Notes: generated by a model from the letters alone, not told the origin. Numbered from the stretch's first letter, positions 1 through 6,470 are shown. The stretch is DNA of 8,880 nucleotides from an uncultured Clostridia bacterium (GCA_947302895.1 CAMYWU010000050.1:1-8880); one strand, 5' to 3'. Program-made: numbers and translations.

Positions 1-1074
1 GTTGATGATACCGTTAAGAATGCCGATTCAATTTATCTCCATTCAGGCGAGGTAAAAGAGGGTGTTATTTCAAAGGGCGACAGCGTTGAAGCTAAGATAG
101 ACACCATCAGAAGACGTGCAATTATGAGAAACCATACCGCTGCTCATCTTCTTCAGCATGAGCTTCGTGCAATTCTCGGAAGCCACGTTGAACAGGCTGG
201 TCAGCTTGTTGATGAAAGCGTTGTTCGTTTCGATTTCACTCATTTCAATGCGCTTTCAGCAGAGGAAATTGCTGAGGTTGAAAAGAGAGTTAATTCAGTT
301 ATTCTTTCTGCAATTGATGTTACTATGCAGGAAATGCCGATTGAAGAAGCAAAGAAAATGGGCGCTATGATGCTCTTTGGCGAAAAGTACGGCGATGTTG
401 TAAGAGTTGTTACAGCAGGGGATTCAATTGAATTCTGCGGCGGTACCCACGTTAAAAACAGCGGCGAGCTTGGCTTGTTCAAGATTGTAAGCGAGGCTTC
501 TGTTGCAAGCGGCGTCAGAAGAATAACAGGTGTTACCGGAACAAACGCATACGATATGTTCAGCGATAGCGTTAATACTATCAAAACCCTTGCATTTAAG
601 CTCAAGGGCGCTGAAAACGAGCTTGAGAGCAAGGTTGAAGCTCTTGTTAACGAAAACAAGGACAGCGCTAAAAAAATAAGCGCTCTTGAAGCAGAGATAA
701 CAAAGCTCAAGAGTGCGGATATGTTCTCAAAGCCCGAAATTATCGGCGAGCTTGAAGTGTTTACAGCAAGACTTGACGGAACAGAGCCCAATGCTCTTCG
801 TTCAATGGGCGATGAGCTCAAGGAGAAGAATGATAATGCTGTTGCAGTAATCGCCTCGGCAAATGGCGAAAAGGCAACAATTCTTGCAATCTGCGGAAAA
901 AATGCCGTTAAGTGCGGCGTTAAAGCAGGCGATGTTGTTCGTGAGGTTGCAAAGATTGCCGGCGGTTCGGGCGGCGGACGTCCCGATAGCGCAATGGCTG
1001 GCGCAAAGGATATTGCAAAGCTTGATGAAGCAATATCTTCAGCTTCCTCAATAGTTAAAAGCATTTTAGGTTAG
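1..1074 (+). CDS. alaS: Alanyl-tRNA synthetase, C-terminal part (5' end outside window)
   Basis: The frame is open from base 1, so this is the last 357 residues of a protein usually near 880 residues long. AlaRS charges tRNA-Ala in the cytoplasm and clears mis-charged Ser/Gly-tRNA. The fragment covers the editing domain and the C-terminal DHHA1 domain. The editing-site metal ligands are visible as HTAAH (fragment residues 45-49) and CGGTH (146-150). A charged, coiled-coil-like stretch follows at roughly fragment residues 200-230. The end carries the glycine-rich GGSGGGRPDSA motif typical of the DHHA1 domain. The aminoacylation core lies upstream of the window. No frameshift or missing editing residue is seen. 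The stop is 10 bp before the HIT gene, which has its own AGGAG site, so the two are probably co-transcribed. Confidence 0.97.
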   Translation, partial: VDDTVKNADSIYLHSGEVKEGVISKGDSVEAKIDTIRRRAIMRNHTAAHLLQHELRAILGSHVEQAGQLVDESVVRFDFTHFNALSAEEIAEVEKRVNSVILSAIDVTMQEMPIEEAKKMGAMMLFGEKYGDVVRVVTAGDSIEFCGGTHVKNSGELGLFKIVSEASVASGVRRITGVTGTNAYDMFSDSVNTIKTLAFKLKGAENELESKVEALVNENKDSAKKISALEAEITKLKSADMFSKPEIIGELEVFTARLDGTEPNALRSMGDELKEKNDNAVAVIASANGEKATILAICGKNAVKCGVKAGDVVREVAKIAGGSGGGRPDSAMAGAKDIAKLDEAISSASSIVKSILG

Positions 1075-1084
1075 GAGAAAAGCT

Positions 1085-1417
1085 ATGTGCGTTTTTTGTG
1101 AAATAATAAATGGCAATATTCCCTCAACAAAGGTTTATGAGGATGATATGATGGTTGCATTCAAGGATTTAAATCCTGCTGCACCCGTTCATATCCTTGC
1201 AGTTCCGAAAGAGCATATTGAATGCGCAAACGATATTAATGCTGATAACAGCAAATATGTTGCTCATATTTTTGAAAAGCTCGGTGAAATTGCTAAGAGC
1301 CAGGGAATAAGCTCATACAGAATTATAAATAACTGCGGTGCAGACGCAGGTCAAAGCGTTATGCACCTTCATTTCCACCTTGTTGGAGGAAAAGAATTAG
1401 GGGAGAAGATATTATGA
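1085..1417 (+). CDS. HIT-family nucleotide hydrolase/transferase (Hint-like)
   Basis: This is a 110-residue protein, the usual size for a Hint-type histidine triad enzyme. Such enzymes are cytosolic and hydrolyse AMP linked to amines or acyl groups, including aminoacyl-adenylates. The protein opens with the CxFCEIIxGxIPS pattern. It has the conserved phosphate-side HILAVPKEH segment at 36-44 and the catalytic triad H94-x-H96-x-H98 followed by LVGG. ATG at 1085 is preceded by AGGAG with 7 bp spacing. Its TGA stop overlaps the next ATG by 4 bp (ATGA at 1414-1417), which points to translational coupling with the phosphoribosyltransferase. Family membership is clear from the motifs. The exact substrate is not visible, and a link to AlaRS by-products is inference from neighbourhood only. 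Confidence 0.94.
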   Translation: MCVFCEIINGNIPSTKVYEDDMMVAFKDLNPAAPVHILAVPKEHIECANDINADNSKYVAHIFEKLGEIAKSQGISSYRIINNCGADAGQSVMHLHFHLVGGKELGEKIL

Positions 1418-1980
1418 TAGTTAATGGAATGGAAAGAAAAGATGATGAATTTTATGAGCTTCATATCGCAGGATTGACAAGATATCTTCAGAAGTTTTCT
1501 GTTTCGGATAAGCTTGATATTGCGGCTTTCATCCTTTTCGGAGATGTTGAGCTTGCAGAATGCTGCGCAAGAGAATTGCTCAAAAAGGTTCCCGAGTTTG
1601 ACTATATTGTTACTCCCGAAGCTAAATCAATTCCTCTTGCATATGAAATGAGCAAGCAGAGCGGCAAGAAATACATTGTTGCAAGAAAAGCCGTTAAGGC
1701 TTATATGGATAATCCCATTAAAGCAAGCGTTCGCTCAATAACAACTCAGAAGGAGCAAACCCTTTATCTCGGCCACGAGGACGGCGATTTGCTCACAGGA
1801 AAAAGAGTTCTTATTGTTGATGACGTTATTTCAACAGGCGAGAGCCTTAAGGCTGTTGAGGAGCTTGTTAAAAAGTTTGATGCAAATATTGTTGCAATGT
1901 GTGCTCCTCTTGCAGAGGGCGACAGCGCAGACAGGGAAGATATAGTTTACCTTGAGAAGCTTCCTCTTTTCTTTAAATAA
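1414..1980 (+). CDS. PRPP-dependent phosphoribosyltransferase (adenine/xanthine type)
   Basis: This 188-residue cytosolic protein has the type I phosphoribosyltransferase fold. The PRPP-binding loop is clear at residues 132-144 (VLIVDDVISTGES, with D136 and D137). Upstream elements resemble APRT/XPRT enzymes: a VTPEAKSIPLAYEMS segment near 66-80 and a VARK motif at 89-92. Enzymes of this kind join a purine base to PRPP and release the nucleotide monophosphate and pyrophosphate. The base cannot be decided from sequence alone; adenine or xanthine is most likely. A regulatory PurR-like role is less likely because no DNA-binding domain is present. Its start overlaps the HIT stop by 4 bp, so the two are translationally coupled. 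The gene is followed after 4 bp by a strong hairpin and is probably the last of the alaS operon. Confidence 0.87.
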   Translation: MIVNGMERKDDEFYELHIAGLTRYLQKFSVSDKLDIAAFILFGDVELAECCARELLKKVPEFDYIVTPEAKSIPLAYEMSKQSGKKYIVARKAVKAYMDNPIKASVRSITTQKEQTLYLGHEDGDLLTGKRVLIVDDVISTGESLKAVEELVKKFDANIVAMCAPLAEGDSADREDIVYLEKLPLFFK

Positions 1981-1984
1981 TTAA

Positions 1985-2015
1985 AAGCGGTTGACAGATT
2001 GTCTGTCAACCGCTT
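1985..2015. terminator. Bidirectional intrinsic terminator between convergent genes
   Basis: A perfect 14-bp inverted repeat with arms at 1985-1998 and 2002-2015 encloses a 3-nt loop (TTG). On the plus strand it is followed by GTTTATTCTT. On the minus strand it is followed by TTTTAATTATTT. Both flanks are therefore U-rich in the relevant RNA. It begins 5 bp after the phosphoribosyltransferase stop and ends 3 bp before the XRE gene stop, so it can serve both convergent genes. Confidence 0.88.
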
Positions 2016-2017
2016 GT

Positions 2018-2431
2018 TTATTCTTCGCTGTCTTTGAGTAATTCCTTAATGCATTCGCCAACCTTTCTCTTATCATCATTTGTAAGGCGGCGGATTTGCA
2101 TTACCAGCTGTTTTTCATAGGTGTCAAGGTCTGTTATGCTCTTTTCCGAATAAAGGCCTTTGTTGTATTCATCAGGGCTTTTGAGAACATACGAGCTTTT
2201 TCCTTCAAGTTCAACGCCGCAGATATCATTAAGAGTTGTTTTAAAAACCTTTGCTATTTCATAAAGCATTGAAATGCTCGGGGTTGACCTTGCGTTTTCC
2301 CAGTTTCTGTAGGAGGCTGCGTCAACACCTAAAACATCGGAAACATTTTTCTGAGTTAACCCATATATCCCTCTGAGCTCTTTAAGATTATGAGCAATAT
2401 TGGTTCGGATTTGTGAATTATTAATATCCAA
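2018..2431 (-). CDS. XRE-family helix-turn-helix transcriptional regulator
   Basis: This is a 137-residue protein with an N-terminal Cro/C1-type helix-turn-helix at about residues 13-72. Recognisable blocks are NLKELRGIYGLTQKNVSDVLGV, then SYRNWENARSTPSISMLYEIA and KVFKTTLNDI. The rest, from about residue 95, is a charged helical tail (YEKQLVMQIRRLTNDDKRKV) common in small clostridial regulators. It holds no peptidase or sensor domain. No in-frame ATG exists near the start. A TTG at 2431 is chosen because GAGGG lies 6 bp upstream of it. The gene is divergent from the secreted glucosaminidase and convergent with the phosphoribosyltransferase. A near-consensus promoter with an overlapping palindrome sits just upstream. 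Autoregulation, and possibly control of the divergent glucosaminidase, is inferred from this layout. Confidence 0.92.
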   Translation of the reverse strand: MDINNSQIRTNIAHNLKELRGIYGLTQKNVSDVLGVDAASYRNWENARSTPSISMLYEIAKVFKTTLNDICGVELEGKSSYVLKSPDEYNKGLYSEKSITDLDTYEKQLVMQIRRLTNDDKRKVGECIKELLKDSEE

Positions 2432-2433
2432 CT

Positions 2434-2447
2434 GAAACCCTCGTTTC
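2434..2447 (-). promoter_or_regulatory. Small hairpin holding the XRE Shine-Dalgarno in its loop
   Basis: In the XRE mRNA a 5-bp stem, GAAAC pairing with GTTTC, encloses the loop GAGG, which is the core of the ribosome binding site used by the TTG start. A short stem presenting the site in a loop could be neutral or could tune translation. The stem is short, so it may be chance. Confidence 0.35.
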
Positions 2448-2451
2448 GACT

Positions 2452-2467
2452 TAATTCACTTGAATTA
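2452..2467. promoter_or_regulatory. 16-bp palindrome, candidate operator for the XRE regulator
   Basis: TAATTCA and TGAATTA form a perfect inverted repeat with a 2-bp centre (CT). The right arm overlaps the minus-strand -10 box (2464-2469), and the left arm lies around the predicted transcription start. Cro/C1-type dimers bind palindromes of this size, so a protein bound here would block RNA polymerase. The operator role is inference, and the site is AT-rich. Confidence 0.5.
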
Positions 2468-2492
2468 TACACAAAGCGACTATTAATTTCAA
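2464..2492 (-). promoter_or_regulatory. Sigma-A type promoter of the XRE gene
   Basis: On the minus strand TTGAAA (2487-2492) and a perfect TATAAT (2464-2469) are separated by exactly 17 bp. This differs from the vegetative consensus at one base. It predicts a start near 2457 and a leader of about 25 nt before the TTG codon. On the plus strand only poor matches serve the glucosaminidase, for example TTCGAC at 2445 and TATACA at 2466 with 15-bp spacing. Its promoter would overlap this one. Confidence 0.75.
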
Positions 2493-2504
2493 AGCGGTGA
2501 ATTT

Positions 2505-4670
2505 ATGCTTAAGAAAATAACATCAATAATACTTGCATTAATAATAACGGCATCCGTTTTCGGTATGTCTTTTAATGTGTCTGCAATAACCTATAAACAG
2601 GAGCTTATAAACAAGGGCTTTCCTGAAAGCTATGCTGATGCGCTTGTAACGCTTCACAACAAATATCCGAATTGGGTTTTTGAGCCGTTTAAAACAGAGC
2701 TTAACTGGCAGACTGCTGTTAACGGCGAGCGTTCCTCGCATTCAAAGCAGGTTATTCAGAAGAGTAGTTCATATGGCGATGCGTATTATTGCCAGTGCGA
2801 AAAATGCAAACCAAACGGAACATATAAGATTCAGGAGGGTTCAAGCTGGGTATCAGCTTCCGAGCAGGCTGTTAAATACTTTATGGACCCAAGAAACTGG
2901 CTGAGTGAAGAATACATTTTCCAGTTTGAATCAACCTCTTATGCATCAAATCAGACTATAGCGGGAGTTGAATCAATTATTTCAACAACCTGGATGAAGG
3001 ATGCAAATATAACCTATAAATCAACTGAAGGTCAATCGCTAACCTATAAGGATTCAAAAAGAAATACTGTTAAGTATTCCCAGGCAATCATTGATGCTGC
3101 AAAAAACAGCAAAATGAGCGCATATTATTTAGCTTCAAAGATTCGCCAGGAGGTTGGCTCAAAGAACCCGACCACGGGCGGTTCCTGCGGAACAAAATCG
3201 CCCTTTATTGGAATGTATAACTACTATAATATCGGCGCAAATACTGGCTATATGGCTGGTCTTGAATGGGCTTCTGGCTTCCTCAGAACAAATAAGGAAA
3301 CAACCGCATATACCTATGATTCCAATAAAAAGGAATTTGTTGCACTTAAGGATGAAAAGGGCAATGTTAGAAAGCTAAAGAGTGAGCAGTATCTTAGCTA
3401 TATATCAAAGAGCGGAAACTATTACAAGGGAATGCTCTATGAAACAGATACCTTTAAAACAAGCGGTGAGGTTGTCTGGGTTCTTGCAGATGATTTAAGA
3501 ACAACCTATTTCAACTACGGAAGACCGTGGACCAATCCGTATTTAACAATTTATTACGGAGCGGAATATATTAAAAACGGCTTTTCAACGTATCAGAACA
3601 CGGGATATCTTCAGAAATTCAACGTAAATAAGAATTCGGGCTCACTTTATAACCATGAATATATGGCAAATGTCGATGCAGCAAAAAGCGAAGCCAAAAC
3701 AACGTATAATGCATATAAAAATGCTAATATTCTTTCTTCGGCTAAAACTTTCTATATCCCTGTTTTCAACAATATGCCGTCTGCTAAATGCACAGTTACA
3801 TCGGGTGGAGCGTCTTCTCAGACAACCGCTTCTTCAAATCCTGTAACGGGCTTAACTCTTTCTGGCAGAACAACAACTTCGCTGACCTTTAAATGGAATA
3901 AGCTCAGCGGCGCAACAAAGTATTATGTTTACGTTAAGAATGTAACCAAGGGAACGAGCTTTAATAAAACCGTTACATCAAACAGCGCAACCTTAAACGG
4001 CTTGACTCCTGCAAATAAATACGAGGTTAAGGTCAGGGCGTATACCTCAAAGGGTTGGCAGGATTATTCCTCGTCGGTTGCGGCGCATGCCACTCCCGAT
4101 AAAATGGCAAAGCCGAAAATAAGCTCTGTTGGCGATACATATGCAACGCTTACCTGGAGCACAAAGACAGGAGCGGACGGATACCATATCTATAGTTATA
4201 ATTCGTCAACAAAGAAGTATACCTTGCTTGCAAATGTTAAGAATGGCAAAACAAGTTCAGTTAGGGTTAACTCACTTGTCAGTGCGTCAAAAAATACTCT
4301 ATGTATAAGGGCGTATGTTGTTGATTCATCAACGGTAGCCGGAACGCTTAGCGATAAGGTTTCAACAACAACAAAGCCACGTACGCCAACGCTTAAATCG
4401 GTTTCTTCTCCGTCATCAACAAAAATAAAAGCCACCTGGAGCGCAGCAACAGGGTGCGAAGGCGGATACGAAATATACTACGGTAAGGATAAAAACTTTA
4501 AAAAGCTTGCTGCAAAGAAGGTTATTAAATCAAAGAAAACGGTTTCTTATACGGGTAAAAACTTTACAAAAGGAAAAACCTATTATGTTAAGGTTCGCTC
4601 ATATAGAACCGTTAACGGTAAGAAGAAATACAGCTCCTGGAGCGCTGTGAAATCAGTTAAATGCAAATAG
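2505..4670 (+). CDS. Secreted cell-wall N-acetylglucosaminidase with three FnIII domains
   Basis: This 721-residue exported protein is a likely peptidoglycan hydrolase. A signal peptide covers residues 1-27: a KK start, a hydrophobic core, and likely cleavage after VSA. The enzymatic region at about 30-428 resembles clostridial beta-N-acetylglucosaminidases related to GH73. It shows a KYPNWVFEPFKTELNW start, the MDPRNWL...IFQFE block (127-142), YLASKIRQEVG with probable catalytic E216, YNYYNIGA (238-245), and a YGRPW...LQKFNV segment. Three fibronectin type III domains follow, at about 446-531, 534-623 and 626-719. The last is very lysine-rich, which fits binding to anionic wall polymers. No LPXTG or SLH anchor is present. 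A C-x-C-x2-C cluster at 96-101 is unusual for the family. ATG at 2505 has only a weak GGTGA site. Family assignment is firm; the exact bond cut is inferred. Confidence 0.88.
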   Translation: MLKKITSIILALIITASVFGMSFNVSAITYKQELINKGFPESYADALVTLHNKYPNWVFEPFKTELNWQTAVNGERSSHSKQVIQKSSSYGDAYYCQCEKCKPNGTYKIQEGSSWVSASEQAVKYFMDPRNWLSEEYIFQFESTSYASNQTIAGVESIISTTWMKDANITYKSTEGQSLTYKDSKRNTVKYSQAIIDAAKNSKMSAYYLASKIRQEVGSKNPTTGGSCGTKSPFIGMYNYYNIGANTGYMAGLEWASGFLRTNKETTAYTYDSNKKEFVALKDEKGNVRKLKSEQYLSYISKSGNYYKGMLYETDTFKTSGEVVWVLADDLRTTYFNYGRPWTNPYLTIYYGAEYIKNGFSTYQNTGYLQKFNVNKNSGSLYNHEYMANVDAAKSEAKTTYNAYKNANILSSAKTFYIPVFNNMPSAKCTVTSGGASSQTTASSNPVTGLTLSGRTTTSLTFKWNKLSGATKYYVYVKNVTKGTSFNKTVTSNSATLNGLTPANKYEVKVRAYTSKGWQDYSSSVAAHATPDKMAKPKISSVGDTYATLTWSTKTGADGYHIYSYNSSTKKYTLLANVKNGKTSSVRVNSLVSASKNTLCIRAYVVDSSTVAGTLSDKVSTTTKPRTPTLKSVSSPSSTKIKATWSAATGCEGGYEIYYGKDKNFKKLAAKKVIKSKKTVSYTGKNFTKGKTYYVKVRSYRTVNGKKKYSSWSAVKSVKCK

Positions 4671-4702
4671 AGAGAGGCATCGCCTCTCTCTATTTGCATT
4701 TA
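4658..4702. terminator. Perfect 21-bp hairpin terminator overlapping the glucosaminidase stop
   Basis: Arms at 4658-4678 and 4682-4702 are perfectly complementary around a 3-nt loop (ATC). The GC-rich core (GAGAGAGGC/GCCTCTCTC) is followed by ATTTGCATTTATT on the plus strand and by ATTTGCATTTAA on the minus strand, so it can end transcripts from both sides. The left arm includes the last codons and the TAG stop of the glucosaminidase gene. The convergent aldo/keto reductase transcript may also end here. Confidence 0.8.
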
Positions 4703-4730
4703 TTCCGTGTTCCGTGTTCCGTGATTCGTG
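4703..4730. repeat. 7-bp tandem repeat TTCCGTG, three exact copies plus one degenerate
   Basis: TTCCGTG occurs at 4703-4709, 4710-4716 and 4717-4723, then ATTCGTG at 4724-4730. The array is non-coding and lies directly beside the terminator hairpin. The last exact copy and the degenerate copy also form the left arm of the inverted repeat that follows. Confidence 0.8.
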
Positions 4731-4768
4731 AACCGAATATTTCAACTGCAACGCATCACGAGCCACGG
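4719..4768. repeat. Imperfect inverted repeat, palindromic intergenic element
   Basis: Arms CCGTGATTCGTGA (4719-4731) and TCACGAGCCACGG (4756-4768) pair at 11 of 13 positions, with one further wobble pair in RNA, around a 24-bp centre. Inside, ATTCG and CGAAT (4725-4739) form a smaller palindrome. The whole 4703-4768 unit is GC-richer than its surroundings and non-coding. This resembles REP-like or small non-autonomous palindromic elements. No target duplication or transposase is visible. Confidence 0.5.
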
Positions 4769-4780
4769 GGCACTGACCAC

Positions 4781-4811
4781 AAATGTGATTTGCTTTGCAA
4801 ATTGCATTTTT
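4781..4811 (+). terminator. Possible plus-strand hairpin with U-run
   Basis: Arms 4781-4793 and 4797-4809 pair over 13 bp in plus-strand RNA (11 Watson-Crick and two G-U) with a TTT loop, then a five-T run at 4807-4811. The stem is AT-rich. On the minus strand the two wobbles become mismatches. It abuts the reductase stop codon, so it could be a back-up stop for plus-strand readthrough, or chance. Confidence 0.3.
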
Positions 4812-5724
4812 ACGGGAGTCTGTATCCTGCCGCACGGTAAATCGCATACCAATCCTCTCTTGAAAGGTTTATATCCGAGCCCTTTGCAATATCCCTTATT
4901 CTCTTTGTATTCATTGAACCCGAGATAACCTGGGATTTAACAGGGTGGCGAAGAATCCATGCGCTTGCAATTGATATGGGTTCAGCATCATATTTCTTTG
5001 CAAGTTCCTCGAGCTTTTCATTAAGCTCGGGGTATTTTTCTTTGTTTCCGATAAACGGACCCTTGAAAAATCCAGCCTGAAACGGCGACCATGCCTGAAG
5101 GGTCATATTGTTTATGCGAAGGTATTCAATTGCGCTGCCGTCGTGCATAAGGGATTCATCGTTTTTCATATTAACATTGAGTCCTGAGGTAACCATACCC
5201 GATTCAGTAATTGAAAACTGCATCTGGTTAATAATAATCGGCTGCTTAACGGCTGTTTTAAGAAGCTCTATCTGCATCGGATTGTGGTTTGAAACTCCGA
5301 AATGCCGAACCTTGCCTGCGCTCTCAAGCTCGTCAAACGCCTGAGCAACCTCTTCGGGCTCCATTAGTGTATCGGGGCGGTGAAGAAGTAAAATATCAAT
5401 ATAATCGGTTTTAAGGCGCTTTAAAGAAGCGTCAACCGAGGATATAATATGTTCCTTTGAAAAATCAAAGAAACCGCTTCTGATACCGCACTTGGTCTGA
5501 ATAATGATTTTATCACGAAGGCTATTGTGGTCCTTAAGATAGTCGCCGAAAATCTCCTCGCATTTTCCGCCGCCGTAAATATCGGCGTGGTCGAAGAAAT
5601 TAATTCCGCTCTCAAGTGCAGTTTCAATAATTTTTTCGGGAGCTTCCTTTGCAGAATCTATTCGCATACAACCCATTGCAACTTCGGAAGCGGATAAATC
5701 CTTTGACAATAAAACCTGTTTCAT
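4810..5724 (-). CDS. Aldo/keto reductase, YdhF-like
   Basis: This is a 304-residue cytosolic NADPH-type oxidoreductase with the AKR TIM-barrel fold. The catalytic tetrad is present: D45 and Y50 in NFFDHADIYGG, K78 in IIIQTKCG, and H115 in LLLHRPD. The GKVRHFGVSN block (about 137-146) and the C-terminal WILRHPVKSQVISGSMN cofactor-binding segment also match. The DHADIYGG and LLLHRPDTLMEPEEVAQAF stretches resemble E. coli YdhF more than other AKRs. Physiological substrates of that group are poorly known. The start is set at ATG 5724, because GGAGAG lies 6 bp upstream; the TTG two codons earlier would touch that site. An intrinsic terminator lies only about 22 bp upstream, leaving almost no room for a separate promoter. 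Confidence 0.92.
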   Translation of the reverse strand: MKQVLLSKDLSASEVAMGCMRIDSAKEAPEKIIETALESGINFFDHADIYGGGKCEEIFGDYLKDHNSLRDKIIIQTKCGIRSGFFDFSKEHIISSVDASLKRLKTDYIDILLLHRPDTLMEPEEVAQAFDELESAGKVRHFGVSNHNPMQIELLKTAVKQPIIINQMQFSITESGMVTSGLNVNMKNDESLMHDGSAIEYLRINNMTLQAWSPFQAGFFKGPFIGNKEKYPELNEKLEELAKKYDAEPISIASAWILRHPVKSQVISGSMNTKRIRDIAKGSDINLSREDWYAIYRAAGYRLP

Positions 5725-5746
5725 AATCAACTCTCCTTAAAAGAAC

Positions 5747-5770
5747 AGGGGGCAATAAATAATGCCCCCT
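5747..5770 (-). terminator. Intrinsic terminator after the rex-unknown gene pair
   Basis: AGGGGGCA (5747-5754) and TGCCCCCT (5763-5770) form a perfect 8-bp, G-rich stem with an 8-nt AT loop. In the minus-strand transcript the stem is followed by GTTCTTTTAA. It starts about 15 bp beyond the stop of the unknown gene. The U-tract runs straight into the AGGAGAG site of the aldo/keto reductase (5731-5737). Confidence 0.8.
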
Positions 5771-5785
5771 TGGTACTCTTTAGTT

Positions 5786-6466
5786 TTAATCCTTTTCGAA
5801 ATACAGTCCGTCGCTGCAGCAGAAAATTGAATAGCCCTTGAATCTATAGAATCTCTGAAGCGAGGGAATATTTGTTTCAACATCGCTGACAATCAGCGTT
5901 TTTTTATCAATTTTGCGAACTTTGTTATCTCCGCAGCAGATATAAACATTTTCTTCATCAGCAGAAGCGAAATGCGGCGCATTAAAGGTTGAATTATCCT
6001 TACCGCCGATTCTTATATCTATTGCAAAATTATCAGCGCTGTATCTCATAACGCAGTTTTCGTCTTTGCATACGCACCAGAAGGAATCCTCATCGCTTGC
6101 AAGAGAGAAAACCTCTTTATCGTTAAATTTAAACTCCTTAATCCAGAGCATTTCGCCCTGGGCGTCAAAAAGTCCTGCCTGACCGTTCGGGAAAACAATT
6201 AAAACCGATTTATCCTTCATAATCATTGCCTGGCACTGAATGTAATCCGAAATTTTTTCGCAGATTTTTTCATATGCTGCGCCAAACTTTTTGAGCATAT
6301 ATGCGCTTTTTGTAACGATTTCTTTTTCGCCCGTTGCAAAATTTACTATGTAGTAATTTGCATTGTATTGCATTGAGTCGCTCATAGGATTTCTCTGAGC
6401 AAAAACAAGCTTATCCTTTGAGAACTTAACAACATCGATGATTTCTTTATTAGTAATCTTTTCCAT
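5786..6466 (-). CDS. Unrecognised cysteine-rich protein with propeller-like repeats
   Basis: I do not recognise this 226-residue protein. It has no signal peptide or membrane segment, so it is probably cytosolic. From about residue 79 it shows repeating beta-strand units like those of WD40, NHL or PQQ-type propellers: GQAGLFDAQGEMLWIKEF, SFWCVCKDENCVMRYS, NVYICCGDNKVRKIDKKT and YSIFCCSDGLYF. Four such units are fewer than a full propeller, so it may be partial, oligomeric or a different fold. It holds nine cysteines, with C131-x-C133, C177-C178 and C216-C217. The start at ATG 6466 is chosen because GGAG lies 7 bp upstream; a TTG eight codons earlier would overlap Rex. It begins 4 bp after the Rex stop, so it is very likely co-translated with Rex. 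A terminator follows. A redox-linked role is only suggested by position. Confidence 0.75.
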   Translation of the reverse strand: MEKITNKEIIDVVKFSKDKLVFAQRNPMSDSMQYNANYYIVNFATGEKEIVTKSAYMLKKFGAAYEKICEKISDYIQCQAMIMKDKSVLIVFPNGQAGLFDAQGEMLWIKEFKFNDKEVFSLASDEDSFWCVCKDENCVMRYSADNFAIDIRIGGKDNSTFNAPHFASADEENVYICCGDNKVRKIDKKTLIVSDVETNIPSLQRFYRFKGYSIFCCSDGLYFEKD

Positions 6467-6470
6467 AGGC

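Noticed and set aside
644..659. Rex-operator-like sequence TTGTTAACGAAAACAA
   Set aside because: The half-sites are separated by 2 bp, not the usual 4, the right half is imperfect, and it lies inside the alaS coding region far from any promoter.
240..1064. Long open frame on the minus strand opposite alaS
   Set aside because: Its translation is Ser/Ala/Leu-rich low-complexity sequence with no domain. It lies entirely antisense to a well-conserved synthetase and has no supporting ribosome binding site or promoter.
3840..4670. Possible internal tandem DNA repeat across the three FnIII domains
   Set aside because: The domains share fold-level patterns (Trp, YxVxV-type strands) but their DNA differs too much to be a recent tandem duplication.
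4703..4770. CRISPR-like short repeat array
   Set aside because: The repeats are 7 bp, directly abutting and without spacers, and no cas gene is present.
5725..5730. TTG start two codons upstream for the aldo/keto reductase
   Set aside because: It would begin directly against the GGAGAG site with no spacing; ATG at 5724 has a normal 6-bp gap.
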